From: Chitinophaga sp. H8
GTDB taxonomy: Bacteria; Bacteroidota; Bacteroidia; Chitinophagales; Chitinophagaceae
Length of the DNA stretch: 64,000 nucleotides
NCBI RefSeq assembly: GCF_040567655.1
Contig: NZ_JBEXAC010000001.1
Span: 2,604,001-2,668,000 of the forward strand
Direction: 5' to 3'
Shown: one piece after another, positions 1 through 8,405 of the stretch
How the letters are laid out: every line of letters starts with the position of its first letter
How positions within the stretch are numbered: position 1 is the stretch's first letter
Translations under genes and position numbers: made by a program
Notes under the pieces: generated by a model
What the model was told of the DNA's origin: nothing
Databases searched by the model: none
Seen by the model: only the letters and a program-made list of their open reading frames with translations

Positions 1-621
1 GAAGCCTTTTTCTATTTTATTACGCAGGTAATTGACATATACATCAATGGTATTGGTACCTGTATCAAACTCAATACCCCATACTGCTTCCGCAATAAAT
101 GCACGGGAAAGCACCTTACCGGTGTTTTTCAGAAACAGCTCCAGCAAGGCGTATTCCTTGGCGGTTAACACAATCTCCTTCCCTTCCCGGCTGGCCATTT
201 TGGTATAGGTATCCAGCTGCAGGTCTGACAGGGAGAGCGTGGCATTGCCCTGCGGAAAATACTGGTTTCTCCTGGACAGGGCATTGATCCTGGCCAGGAG
301 TTCAGAAAAATGAAAAGGTTTGGCCAGGTAATCGTCTGCACCGGCATTTAAGCCATCCACCACATCATGTGTGGTATTTAATGCCGTCAGCATCAATATA
401 GGAGTATGTACCTGTCTGGCACGTATGTTTTTACAAATCGTTAGCCCATTGATATCCGGGAGCATGATATCCAGGATGATCAGATCATAGTCCTGCTGCA
501 TGGCAGCATACTGACCGGAGGCCCCATCGCTGGCCAGTTCTACCTGGTGCAACTGCTCTTCCAGCCCTCTTTTTATAAAGGCACCCACTTTGGGTTCATC
601 TTCTATGACTAATATTTTCAT
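1..621 (-). CDS. OmpR-family two-component response regulator (C-terminus cut by window edge)
   Basis: The reading frame opens with ATG at 621 and stays open to base 1, so the last residues of the protein lie outside the window. The N-terminal receiver domain has the acidic cluster IEDE (residues 6-9), the phospho-acceptor D51 in ILDIMLPDING and the conserved K101 in AKPF. A winged-helix DNA-binding domain follows (about 125 onward), with the typical LTAKEYALLELF and VWG motifs. The architecture is that of OmpR/PhoB regulators, which bind DNA when phosphorylated by a partner kinase. The kinase is presumably the next gene downstream, beyond the edge. It is divergent from the acetyltransferase at 716. 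Family assignment is firm; the signal sensed is unknown. Confidence 0.93.
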   Translation of the reverse strand, partial: MKILVIEDEPKVGAFIKRGLEEQLHQVELASDGASGQYAAMQQDYDLIILDIMLPDINGLTICKNIRARQVHTPILMLTALNTTHDVVDGLNAGADDYLAKPFHFSELLARINALSRRNQYFPQGNATLSLSDLQLDTYTKMASREGKEIVLTAKEYALLELFLKNTGKVLSRAFIAEAVWGIEFDTGTNTIDVYVNYLRNKIEKGF

Positions 622-687
622 ACACCACCAAATTTACACATACTTACGGAGGAGGACATTAAAGCAGGATTAAAAAGATAATATAGT

Positions 688-695
688 TAATTTTG
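688..695 (+). promoter_or_regulatory. Bacteroidota -7 element (TAATTTTG)
   Basis: TAATTTTG matches the Bacteroidota primary-sigma -7 consensus TAnnTTTG exactly and lies 20 bp before the ATG of the acetyltransferase at 716. I see no clear TTG -33 element at the usual distance, so the promoter is only partly supported. Confidence 0.45.
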
Positions 696-715
696 CAGAC
701 TATAGCAATGATATC

Positions 716-1276
716 ATGAACCTACCGGTAATAGCAGCAAACGGCATTGTATTAAGACCCATTACTGAAACAGATACTGCGGCCATCTTCCATCATTTTT
801 CCAATGATACCGTCACCCGGTATATGGATATTCCCAGCTTCTCTGATATTTCAGAAGCTACACAGATCATTCATTTTTTTCAGGAAAGCCTGGTCAAAGG
901 TACCGGTATGCGGTGGGCCATTACTATCCCGGGGCATCCCGAACTGGTGGGCACCTGTGGGTTACACAACCTGAACAAAACACATTATAAAGGAGAAGTG
1001 GGATACGATCTTCATCCCGACTTCTGGGGTAAAGGTATTATGACCAATGCCATACATGAAGTACTGCTGTATGCTTTTAATCAGCTGCAGTTAAACCGGG
1101 TAGAGGCTTTTGTAGACCCTGCCAATACCGCTTCGGCCAACCTCCTACGGCGGGTAGGCTTTGAAAAGGAAGGTTTCCTGCGGGATGCTTTTTTTGAAAA
1201 GGGACGATTTGTAGATGCAGCGTTATACAGCATTTTAAAACGTACCCATGCGCGGGAAAATATATTTAACGGATAA
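716..1276 (+). CDS. GNAT-family N-acetyltransferase (RimJ/RimL-like)
   Basis: The 186-residue protein has the layout of the RimJ/RimL branch of GNAT acetyltransferases, which transfer acetyl from acetyl-CoA to amino groups. Seen directly: an N-terminal LRPITETDTAAIF segment, a central GYDLHPDFWGKGIMTNAI stretch that matches the acetyl-CoA pyrophosphate-binding motif A, and a C-terminal PANTASANLLRRVGFEKEG segment typical of the family (motif B). The substrate cannot be read from sequence; ribosomal-protein N-termini or small amines and antibiotics are possible. It is followed 5 bp later by a methyltransferase and then by a second GNAT gene, so the three probably share a transcript. Confidence 0.88.
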   Translation: MNLPVIAANGIVLRPITETDTAAIFHHFSNDTVTRYMDIPSFSDISEATQIIHFFQESLVKGTGMRWAITIPGHPELVGTCGLHNLNKTHYKGEVGYDLHPDFWGKGIMTNAIHEVLLYAFNQLQLNRVEAFVDPANTASANLLRRVGFEKEGFLRDAFFEKGRFVDAALYSILKRTHARENIFNG

Positions 1277-1281
1277 AAACC

Positions 1282-2019
1282 ATGAAGCAGAACATCTACG
1301 ACAACGATATTTTCTTTCAGGGCTATCAGCAGCTGCGCGCTACGGAAAGCGGGCTGAATGCTGCGCTGGAAGAACCTGCACTATATGCATTGCTGCCGGC
1401 ATTATCCGGTCTTGACATCCTGGACCTGGGCTGTGGTACCGGAAAATTTTGTCGCCTTGCCGCCGCAACCGCCGCTACCGTGACCGGTGCGGATATTTCA
1501 CAAAAAATGCTGCAGGAAGCCATCCGGCAAACCAAGGCTGCCAACGTTACCTACATTTGTGCACCGACAGAAGAGCTGACATTTGCGCAGCAGCGTTTTA
1601 ACCTGGTAGTAAGTTCATTGGCGCTGCACTACATAGCCAATTATCAGCAAGTGGTGACTAATGTATTTCAATGGCTGCAACCCGGCGGGCAATTCATTTT
1701 TTCTGTAGAGCATCCCATGTGTACTGCGATGCATCATGCACAATGGCAAACAGATGAAGCGGGCAATATCCTGCATTGGCCTGTAGATAATTACCAGGAA
1801 GAAACCATCCGTCATACTACCTGGTTTGTAGAAAATGTGATAAAATATCACCGTACTACCGCCACGTATGTAAATACATTAATTCAGGCAGGCTTCAGAA
1901 TAGCCGGACTACACGAACCGTTACCGGTAAAGGAGTATCTGGAACAACGGCCTTCACTGGTCAGGGAATGCAGACGTCCTCCTTTTTTATTACTTGCTGC
2001 CACCAAACCGTCCATATAA
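1282..2019 (+). CDS. Class I SAM-dependent methyltransferase
   Basis: This 245-residue protein carries the Rossmann-fold SAM-binding motif DLGCGTG at residues 48-54, followed by an acidic strand end (GADIS) and the LVVSSLALHYI post-motif, as in Methyltransf_11/25 small-molecule methyltransferases. It has no signal peptide or membrane segment and should be cytosolic. The start ATG is 5 bp after the upstream acetyltransferase stop, which suggests co-transcription. The methyl acceptor is not predictable. Confidence 0.88.
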   Translation: MKQNIYDNDIFFQGYQQLRATESGLNAALEEPALYALLPALSGLDILDLGCGTGKFCRLAAATAATVTGADISQKMLQEAIRQTKAANVTYICAPTEELTFAQQRFNLVVSSLALHYIANYQQVVTNVFQWLQPGGQFIFSVEHPMCTAMHHAQWQTDEAGNILHWPVDNYQEETIRHTTWFVENVIKYHRTTATYVNTLIQAGFRIAGLHEPLPVKEYLEQRPSLVRECRRPPFLLLAATKPSI

Positions 2020-2029
2020 TACATCATTT

Positions 2030-2530
2030 ATGTCGTTGCAATTCAGAGAAGCTACCTTACAAGACCTGCCTGCCATTGTGGAAATTTATAACAGTACAGT
2101 GGCCGGCCGCATGGTTACGGCAGACACTACCCCGGTAAGTGTGGAGAGCCGCATTCCCTGGTTTGAAGCGCATAGCCCTGAAAAACGGCCACTCTGGATG
2201 ATTACCTCGGAAGATGGGCTTGCAGGATGGGCCAGCTTTCAGTCGTTCTATGGACGGCCGGCTTATGATGGTACCGCCGAAATCAGCATTTACCTGCATA
2301 CCTCCTCCCGGGGTAAAGGTTATGGCAAAGCCATCCTGCAACATGCGCTGGCTGCCTGTCCCCGCTTACATATCCATACTCTCCTGGGATTCATTTTTGC
2401 GCATAACCTGCCCAGTATACAGCTATTCCAGCGGGCCGGATTTGAAGAATGGGCGCATCTGCCGGATGTGGCTATCCTGGATGGGGTGCCCCGCAGCCTG
2501 AAAATATTAGGAAAGAAAATTCCGTTCTGA
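2030..2530 (+). CDS. GNAT N-acetyltransferase, phosphinothricin acetyltransferase-like
   Basis: I place the start at ATG 2030 (MSLQFREATLQDLPAI), where the family's homologous N-terminus begins, rather than at an in-frame codon at 1994 that overlaps the methyltransferase. The 166-residue protein shows EISIYLHTSSRGKGYGKAIL (acetyl-CoA binding) and SIQLFQRAGFEEW, the arrangement of PAT/MnaT-type acetyltransferases acting on phosphinothricin, methionine sulfone or similar amino acids. The actual substrate is unknown. It ends directly against the stop of the convergent LuxR-type regulator with no intervening base. Confidence 0.87.
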   Translation: MSLQFREATLQDLPAIVEIYNSTVAGRMVTADTTPVSVESRIPWFEAHSPEKRPLWMITSEDGLAGWASFQSFYGRPAYDGTAEISIYLHTSSRGKGYGKAILQHALAACPRLHIHTLLGFIFAHNLPSIQLFQRAGFEEWAHLPDVAILDGVPRSLKILGKKIPF

Positions 2531-3235
2531 CTATATCAAATCAAAAGCCTGTGCAAAACGTGTAATCTCATAATGCGTGGGTGCGTTCAGTTTTATGCGG
2601 ATGTTTCTGCGGTGGGTAGTAGCTGTTTTTTCAGAGATATGCAGTTTCGCTGCCATTTCGGAAGAATTGAGCCCTAATGCCATCAGATGCAAAATTTCCT
2701 TTTCCCGTTTGGTAAGCAAGGCAAATGCCTCTTTATGCAGGCGCAAAAAATTATTCTCTTCCAGTAAGCGGTTTACTTTAGAGGTGATATGATGCAGCGG
2801 ATCAATGGGGGTGGCATTGGTAATCACATGCGTGGGATTTCCTGCAGCATCCCGCATGAATACCTTACTGGTACTGATATACCAGCTCCACGGGTCCTGT
2901 TCGGATGCCCTTACCTGCTGAAAAAAGGTAACGATCTTATCGTGGTCGGGAGAATAAACCATGTCCAGTATTTTAGGCAGGTAGTCTGCTACATCTTCGG
3001 GATTAAAATAGGTACGGAGGTAATCAGCCCCCATCGCTGTCAATGCTTCCTGGGATACGCCTCCCAGCCAGGCCCGCCCTCTGTCCGACATATACACTAC
3101 CGTTTCTGTAGCCAGTTCCATAACTATAATGACAGTGGGCAGCTCATTTGCACATCTTTCCAGCCATTCAATTTTTTCCTGCAAGCCAGCATCAGCTTTG
3201 CCGGGAATATTTCCGGTAAGGGAAGGGATCATCAT
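2531..3235 (-). CDS. PAS domain-containing LuxR-type transcriptional regulator
   Basis: The 234-residue protein has a PAS-like sensory region (about 30-150, with YMSDRGRAWLGG and VITNATPID) and a C-terminal LuxR/FixJ helix-turn-helix (about 172-225) with LTKREKEILHLMALGLNSSE and KLHISEKTATTHRRNI. There is no receiver domain, so it probably senses a ligand or partner through PAS rather than by phosphorylation. Such stand-alone PAS-LuxR proteins are common in Bacteroidota. A second methionine directly follows the first, so the start may be 3235 or 3232. Target genes are unknown. Confidence 0.86.
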   Translation of the reverse strand: MMIPSLTGNIPGKADAGLQEKIEWLERCANELPTVIIVMELATETVVYMSDRGRAWLGGVSQEALTAMGADYLRTYFNPEDVADYLPKILDMVYSPDHDKIVTFFQQVRASEQDPWSWYISTSKVFMRDAAGNPTHVITNATPIDPLHHITSKVNRLLEENNFLRLHKEAFALLTKREKEILHLMALGLNSSEMAAKLHISEKTATTHRRNIRIKLNAPTHYEITRFAQAFDLI

Positions 3236-3409
3236 CTCTATTAAAATTTGCTCAGGACGGATTTACGTAAAAATAAGTCGTTGTGACCGTTAATTATAGC
3301 GTATAGTATTATATTTTCCAATACTCTGCACGGCTATTTCAAGGATAAGAACAAGGAACGGCCGGAATGGTTTAAATTAGTATCACTTTTTTAATAAAAC
3401 CAGGTGCTT

Positions 3410-3823
3410 ATGTGGTGGCTCTATGCATTGCTCTCTGCTGTTTTTGCTGCGTTAACAGCTATTTTCGCCAAAATAGGCGTAGCCAGTATCAATTCCAACC
3501 TGGCTACTGCTATCCGCACCGCCATTGTGCTTATCATGGCCTGGGCTATTGTATTGACACGGGGAGAATCCAAAGGCATCGGACAGATTTCCCGGCATAC
3601 CTTATTGTTTCTGGTATTATCCGGATTGGCTACCGGGTTGTCCTGGATTTTTTACTTTAAAGCACTCCAGATAGGTAAAGTGTCACAAGTGGCCCCGGTG
3701 GACAAACTCAGTGTAGCATTGACCATCATTCTGTCGGTTGTTTTTTTGCACGAAGCACTTACCTGGAAAACCGCTATTGGCGCTTTGCTGATCATCAGCG
3801 GCACCCTGGTGCTGATATTGTAG
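3410..3823 (+). CDS. EamA/DMT-family small membrane transporter
   Basis: The 137-residue protein is almost entirely hydrophobic, with four to five predicted membrane segments. It resembles a single EamA half-domain of the drug/metabolite transporter superfamily: WWLYALLSAVFAALTAIFAK at the N-terminus, and a central GLSWIFYFKALQIGK followed by VAPVDKLSV, the typical EamA pattern. Four-segment proteins of this kind act as dimers; the substrate is unknown. ATG 3410 is preferred over an in-frame GTG at 3404. A strong intrinsic terminator follows. Confidence 0.85.
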   Translation: MWWLYALLSAVFAALTAIFAKIGVASINSNLATAIRTAIVLIMAWAIVLTRGESKGIGQISRHTLLFLVLSGLATGLSWIFYFKALQIGKVSQVAPVDKLSVALTIILSVVFLHEALTWKTAIGALLIISGTLVLIL

Positions 3824-3855
3824 TTTCGCTATCTAATCGTAAAATCATACTAAAG

Positions 3856-3884
3856 AAGGGGTATCAGACAGGTACCCCTTTTTT
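3856..3884 (+). terminator. Rho-independent terminator after the EamA gene
   Basis: Perfect 8-bp arms AAGGGGTA (3856-3863) and TACCCCTT (3873-3880) enclose a 9-nt loop and are followed by further T residues (six in a row at 3879-3884). It lies 32 bp after the stop codon of the EamA gene. Confidence 0.85.
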
Positions 3885-4020
3885 AGTACGCGCCTTCACT
3901 CCTTCCTCCTTTTAAAACAGCCGGCCCACGTACTCCCCAAGCGCGCTCAACCCTTGTCCAATAGGGTTCTTGCATTTAAACATATACTTAAACCATTACT
4001 GGCACTACCTTTCCTTATAG

Positions 4021-4141
4021 ATAAAGCCTATATAAAGCCTATATGAAGCCTATATAAAGCCCAGATAAAACCCAGTTAATAAAAGAGGCTTTATCTAGCC
4101 TTTATCTACCCTTAATGAAGGGTTTATATAGGCATTATATT
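4021..4141. repeat. Phased 11-bp tandem repeat with an orientation switch
   Basis: Eleven consecutive 11-bp registers run without gaps. Five are forward (ATAAAGCCTAT twice, ATGAAGCCTAT, ATAAAGCCCAG, ATAAAACCCAG), one is transitional (4076-4086), and the rest carry the reverse-complement motif (GGCTTTATCTA, GCCTTTATCTA, CCCTTAATGAA, GGGTTTATATA, GGCATTATATT). The two halves can pair into a long imperfect hairpin or cruciform. The 11-bp period is close to one helical turn. The surrounding stretch from 3885 to 4330 has no credible gene. Apart from a small hairpin (CTTATG/CATAAG, 4162-4178), I see nothing else in it. Confidence 0.85.
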
Positions 4142-4330
4142 AGAGTAGACATAAAGTAATCCTTATGACAACCATAAGTATTCCATTGGTTATCAATACA
4201 TAATCCTTTCAAAAGAGTGCTATCAAGCGGAAAATGGGGTAATTGTCGCGTGTGCGGGCATAAAAGCTGTATATTCCTTAGAGCGGAATAGATGAGGACA
4301 ATACATGAAAAAAAGGAAACAGGCAGGGAA

Positions 4331-4993
4331 TTAATCTCCCAGGCTGGTCACCCGGATGGGTACAATTTTATAGGCACAGCGGCGGGCGCCTGCTACAATA
4401 TGATCGATACGGCTGACCTGTACTTCATTCCCCAGGATGGAGCTGAAAGTTTTCAGTTCAGATTTGCAGATATTGTCGCATTGGGTAGCAGCAGCGCATA
4501 TAGGGCAGTGGTTTTCGATAAATATATATCCATCACCATCCTTACGCCATTCTGCCAGGTAGCCCTCCCGGCTGCGGATGGTGGCATACAGGGCGATTTT
4601 ACTTTCGGTATCGGGGGCAGCAGCAATAGCACTGCTATATCTTTCCAGCTGATTCTTTTCCCGGGCAGCTACTACATGCTCCAGCGCCTCGGAGCCGAGT
4701 ACACTTTCGATGGTTTCCAGCAACTGGCGGGTAAATTCTCCATGCATATCCGGGAAATGGGAGTTTCCCAGTGGGGTCAGGTTCCACATCTGTACCGGGC
4801 GGCCTACCCCTTTTGCACTGCTGGTAGCCTCTACCAGCCCCTCTTCTGCCAGCTTTAACAGCTGCAGCCGTACGGCTTCCCCGGTGATCCCCAACTCACT
4901 GGCCATTACAGAAACAGCAAGTGGCCCACGGGTTTTGAGAAGTATCAAAAACCGGTCAGCTCCTGTTTTAGTATATGGCTTATAATTTTCCAA
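4331..4993 (-). CDS. SufR-like Fe-S-sensing transcriptional repressor
   Basis: The protein has an N-terminal winged helix-turn-helix (about residues 25-75, including SELGITGEAVRLQLLKL and GVGRPVQMW) and a C-terminal region with cysteines 163, 166, 172, 176 and 206 in NHCPIC, QCDNIC and AGARRCAY. This resembles SufR, which holds a 4Fe-4S cluster and represses suf genes. Position supports the call: it is divergent from the suf operon and its upstream region overlaps the suf promoter. The frame is open from an ATG at 5083, but that start would place coding sequence across the promoter. I therefore prefer TTG 4993, where MENYKPYTKTG-like sequence begins. Start uncertain; family good. Confidence 0.8.
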   Translation of the reverse strand: MENYKPYTKTGADRFLILLKTRGPLAVSVMASELGITGEAVRLQLLKLAEEGLVEATSSAKGVGRPVQMWNLTPLGNSHFPDMHGEFTRQLLETIESVLGSEALEHVVAAREKNQLERYSSAIAAAPDTESKIALYATIRSREGYLAEWRKDGDGYIFIENHCPICAAATQCDNICKSELKTFSSILGNEVQVSRIDHIVAGARRCAYKIVPIRVTSLGD

Positions 4994-5001
4994 GTTATTA
5001 C

Positions 5002-5030
5002 TTGTTTTATTACCAAATGTCGTAATTTTG
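5002..5030 (+). promoter_or_regulatory. Promoter of the suf operon with candidate operator
   Basis: TTG (5002-5004), an 18-bp spacer and TAATTTTG (5023-5030) fit the Bacteroidota promoter consensus. Within it, ATTAC (5009-5013) and GTAAT (5022-5026) form a 5-bp inverted repeat with an 8-bp centre, placed so that a bound repressor would cover the -7 element. That this is the binding site of the divergent SufR-like protein is inference. Confidence 0.6.
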
Positions 5031-5165
5031 TAGGAGTAAAAAAAATAGTTGTATAAAAAGCACCTGGCAGGGTCATCTGGCACCAGCCCTTATCCGGTTC
5101 TGCACCTTGCAAATACCATGTTTCCAGGCCTATGATGCTTTTAAGACTATGACATATAAGGAAAT

Positions 5166-5723
5166 ATGAATGTATTGATATTTAATGGTTCGATAGATAA
5201 CAGGCCCTATGCAACATCCAATCGCCTGGCCGGTTATTTTAAAGAACAATTTTCAAATAACCATTTTTCGCCGGAAATATTCAGTCTGTCAGACATACAG
5301 ATACCGTTCTTTGATCAAAGCACTACAGGCGAAAAGCCGGCATCAGTACAGGCCATGTGTGAAGCCTTCTGCAAGGCTGATTTACATATCTGGCTTACCC
5401 CGCTTTACCATGGTGGTATGACGGGCGCCATGAAGAATTGCCTGGACTGGCTGGAAGTAACCAGCAAGCTGGGCCGTCCTTATTTAACCGGAAAGGTTGT
5501 AGCTTTGGTGTCCTGGGCAGACGGCACACAGGCCATGCAGGGCATTAATGCGATGGATGCTGTGGCCAAAGCGCTGAGGGCATGGGTATTACCTTTTTCT
5601 GTACCCATTCTGAAAGACAGCCTGTATGATCCGCAAACGCAGGAATTTACGGCATACTATAAGACAAAATTTGATACCATGATTCAGTTGCTTGCTACCT
5701 CCAGGGCGCAGGTTGCGAGTTGA
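5166..5723 (+). CDS. NAD(P)H-dependent FMN reductase (flavodoxin-like fold)
   Basis: The 185-residue protein matches the NADPH-dependent FMN reductase family (FMN_red): an N-terminal phosphate-binding loop in NGSIDNRPYATSNRLAG, and the central PLYHGGMTGAMKNCLDWLE motif that contacts the flavin ring. It should be a cytosolic, FMN-binding reductase delivering electrons from NAD(P)H. It lies 40 bp upstream of sufA in the same direction and downstream of the suf promoter, so it appears to be the first gene of the suf operon. A role in supplying reduced flavin or electrons for cluster assembly is inference; stress detoxification is an alternative. Confidence 0.87.
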   Translation: MNVLIFNGSIDNRPYATSNRLAGYFKEQFSNNHFSPEIFSLSDIQIPFFDQSTTGEKPASVQAMCEAFCKADLHIWLTPLYHGGMTGAMKNCLDWLEVTSKLGRPYLTGKVVALVSWADGTQAMQGINAMDAVAKALRAWVLPFSVPILKDSLYDPQTQEFTAYYKTKFDTMIQLLATSRAQVAS

Positions 5724-5763
5724 TCATAGCTATCATTCATGAATTCAGATAAAAACAACGACC

Positions 5764-6090
5764 ATGATTACAGTTTCTGAAAAAGCAGGGGAATATATAA
5801 AAGCATTAATGGAGAGAGAGCAACATGCACCTGGCACTTTTGTAAGAGTAGGTGTAAAAGGGGGTGGCTGCTCCGGCCTGGAATATGTCATGAAGTTTGA
5901 ATCTACCGAGGAAGAAGGCGACCAGGTATTTGAAGATAAAGGGGTGAAAGTAGTAGTGCAGCTAAAGAGCTTACTGTACCTGTACGGTACGGAGCTGGAC
6001 TATTCCGATGGCCTGAATGGCAAAGGACTGTTCTTCAATAATCCGAATGCCTCCAGAACCTGCAGCTGCGGCGAAAGTTTTGCCGTATAA
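5764..6090 (+). CDS. sufA: Iron-sulfur cluster assembly A-type carrier (SufA/IscA/HesB)
   Basis: This 108-residue protein is the right length for an A-type carrier and keeps its three cluster-binding cysteines: C36 in GGGCSGLEY and C100 and C102 in the C-terminal TCSCGESF. A-type proteins receive clusters from the SufBCD scaffold and pass them to target proteins. It lies in the suf operon between the flavin reductase and sufB. SufA, IscA and ErpA cannot be separated by sequence alone; the symbol is given by operon context. Confidence 0.93.
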   Translation: MITVSEKAGEYIKALMEREQHAPGTFVRVGVKGGGCSGLEYVMKFESTEEEGDQVFEDKGVKVVVQLKSLLYLYGTELDYSDGLNGKGLFFNNPNASRTCSCGESFAV

Positions 6091-6156
6091 CTGCTGACAA
6101 CAATTTAACAGTACGACCAATTAATATAAGGGGCACATTTGCCAAAATGCAGTATC

Positions 6157-7602
6157 ATGAGAAATAGCAGTGAAATTATTGATGATATAGCGAATAAGGA
6201 GTATGAGTTCGGCTTTACCACAGACATCGAAACGGAAATGGCGCCGGTAGGGCTTAACGAAGACACGATACGCTTTATCTCTGCAAAAAAAGAAGAGCCG
6301 GAATGGCTCCTCGAATGGCGTTTGAAAGCATTTCAGACTTTCAAAAAGCTACAGTTCCCAAACTGGCAACACTTTGAAATGCCGGAACTTGATTTACAGA
6401 AGCTTTCTTTTTATGCCGCTCCGGTGAAAAAGAAGACCCTCAACAGCCTGGATGAAGTAGATCCTGAATTACTGGCTACTTTCGAAAAACTGGGTATCCC
6501 TATCAATGAACAGAAAGCATTGACCGGGGTAGCGGTAGACGTAGTGTTTGACAGTGTATCTGTAGCCACTACTTTTAAAGCCAAGCTGAAAGAGCTGGGT
6601 ATCATCTTCTGCTCCTTCGGGGAAGCAGTAAGGACTTACCCTGAACTGGTAAAGAAATTCCTGGGTACCGTAGTGCCTTCTTCCGACAACGTTTTTGCAG
6701 CGCTGAATGCGGCAGTATTTTCCGATGGTTCCTTTGTATACATCCCTAAAGGAGTACGCAGCCCGATGGAACTGTCTACTTATTTCAGGATCAATGCAGA
6801 AAATACCGGCCAGTTTGAACGTACCCTCATCATCGCGGATGACGACAGTTACGTAAGTTACCTGGAAGGATGTACCGCTCCCATGCGCGATGAAAATCAG
6901 CTGCATGCTGCGGTAGTGGAACTGATTGCCCTGGAACGTGCTGAAATTAAATACTCTACTGTTCAAAACTGGTATCCCGGTGATAAGGATGGTAACGGAG
7001 GGATTTATAACTTTGTAACCAAAAGAGGGATCTGTAAAGGACAGGGCAGTAAAATCTCCTGGACACAGGTAGAAACAGGTTCTGCTATTACCTGGAAATA
7101 TCCCAGCGTAATCCTGCAGGGCGATGACTCCCAGGGTGAATTTTACTCGGTGGCAGTTACCCGCAACAAACAGGTAGCTGATACCGGTACCAAAATGTAT
7201 CATATAGGACGCAATACCAAAAGCCGTATCATATCCAAAGGTATCTCTGCCGGCAACGGGGATAATACCTACCGTGGACTGGTACAGGTAGGCCCCAGGG
7301 CAGCCAATGCGCGTAACTTTACACAGTGCGACTCCCTGCTGATCGGCGACCGCTGTGGTGCACATACCTTCCCGTATATTGAATCACGCAATAATACGGC
7401 TATGGTAGAGCACGAAGCAACTACCTCCAAAATCGGGGAAGACCAGATATTTTATCTGAATCAGCGTGGTATCAATACGGAAAAAGCAGTAGCCCTTATC
7501 GTAAACGGCTATGCTAAGGAAGTACTTAACCAGCTACCGATGGAATTTGCGGTAGAAGCTCAAAAATTATTATCCATTACTCTTGAGGGTAGTGTAGGCT
7601 AA
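6157..7602 (+). CDS. sufB: Fe-S cluster assembly scaffold protein SufB
   Basis: The 481-residue protein is full-length SufB, the scaffold subunit of the SufBC2D complex on which clusters are built. Diagnostic stretches include [20 protein letters not shown] and, near the C-terminus, [19 protein letters not shown] with the conserved cysteine that accepts sulfur or cluster. I chose ATG 6157 ([20 protein letters not shown]) over the in-frame TTG at 6139 because it gives the family's usual N-terminus. sufC follows within 30 bp. Confidence 0.97.
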   Translation: MRNSSEIIDDIANKEYEFGFTTDIETEMAPVGLNEDTIRFISAKKEEPEWLLEWRLKAFQTFKKLQFPNWQHFEMPELDLQKLSFYAAPVKKKTLNSLDEVDPELLATFEKLGIPINEQKALTGVAVDVVFDSVSVATTFKAKLKELGIIFCSFGEAVRTYPELVKKFLGTVVPSSDNVFAALNAAVFSDGSFVYIPKGVRSPMELSTYFRINAENTGQFERTLIIADDDSYVSYLEGCTAPMRDENQLHAAVVELIALERAEIKYSTVQNWYPGDKDGNGGIYNFVTKRGICKGQGSKISWTQVETGSAITWKYPSVILQGDDSQGEFYSVAVTRNKQVADTGTKMYHIGRNTKSRIISKGISAGNGDNTYRGLVQVGPRAANARNFTQCDSLLIGDRCGAHTFPYIESRNNTAMVEHEATTSKIGEDQIFYLNQRGINTEKAVALIVNGYAKEVLNQLPMEFAVEAQKLLSITLEGSVG

Positions 7603-7631
7603 ACTAAAAAACAGAATTGAAAAAAAATATC

Positions 7632-8396
7632 ATGCTGACGATTAAAAATCTGCACGCGGAAGTAGAAGGGAAAGCAATATTGAAAGGCATTAACCTTGAA
7701 ATCAACAGGGGGGAAATGCATGCCATTATGGGACCTAACGGTTCTGGTAAAAGCTCCCTGGCTGCAGTGCTGTCCGGTCGCGAAAACTATACGGTGACGC
7801 AAGGTGAAGTCATCTTTGACGGACAAAATCTGCTGGAAATGTCTCCGGAAGACCGTGCACGTGAAGGCGTATTCCTGGCGTTTCAATACCCGGTCGAAAT
7901 ACCTGGCGTATCTAATATCAACTTCCTGAAAACGGCAATCAACGAGGCCAGAGAGTATAAAGGCCTGCCTCCTATGGAAGCACGGGAGTTTTTAAAACTG
8001 ACGAAGGAAAAACAACAATTAGTAGAATTCAACGCTAACCTGATGAACCGCTCCCTGAATGAAGGTTTTTCCGGCGGTGAAAAGAAGCGTAATGAAATAT
8101 TCCAGCTGGCCATGCTGGATCCAAAACTGGCAATCCTGGATGAAACAGATTCCGGACTGGATATCGATGCCCTCCGTATCGTTGCCAATGGTGTAAACAA
8201 ACTGCGTGATGCAGAAAAAGCCTTTATCGTAATTACTCACTACCAACGTTTGCTGGAGTACATCGTACCTGACTTTGTACATGTGCTGTACAATGGCCGC
8301 ATCGTAAAAACCGGTACCAAAGACCTGGCACTGGACCTGGAAGAAAGAGGATACGACTGGTTAAAAGAGGAGTTACACCTGAAAGAATCTGTTTAA
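7632..8396 (+). CDS. sufC: Fe-S cluster assembly ATPase SufC
   Basis: The 254-residue ABC-type ATPase has Walker A GPNGSGKS (34-41), the Q-loop region FLAFQYPVEIPGV, an ABC signature SGGEKKRNE and Walker B LAILDETDSGLD. The SGGEKKR signature and DETDSGLD are characteristic of SufC rather than transporter ATPases. It drives conformational change of the SufBC2D scaffold. ATG 7632 (MLTIKNLHAEVEG) is preferred over an upstream in-frame TTG at 7617. Its stop codon directly precedes the sufD region. Confidence 0.97.
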   Translation: MLTIKNLHAEVEGKAILKGINLEINRGEMHAIMGPNGSGKSSLAAVLSGRENYTVTQGEVIFDGQNLLEMSPEDRAREGVFLAFQYPVEIPGVSNINFLKTAINEAREYKGLPPMEAREFLKLTKEKQQLVEFNANLMNRSLNEGFSGGEKKRNEIFQLAMLDPKLAILDETDSGLDIDALRIVANGVNKLRDAEKAFIVITHYQRLLEYIVPDFVHVLYNGRIVKTGTKDLALDLEERGYDWLKEELHLKESV

Positions 8397-8405
8397 TTGA
8401 CACAC

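Noticed and set aside
4292..4858. A 188-codon plus-strand frame opposite the SufR-like gene
   Set aside because: It is a shadow of that gene; the minus strand has the helix-turn-helix and cysteine motifs.
6469..7365. A 298-codon open frame antisense to sufB
   Set aside because: It lies entirely inside the firm sufB gene on the other strand, has no recognisable domain or start signal, and has odd composition. It is a shadow of sufB codon usage.
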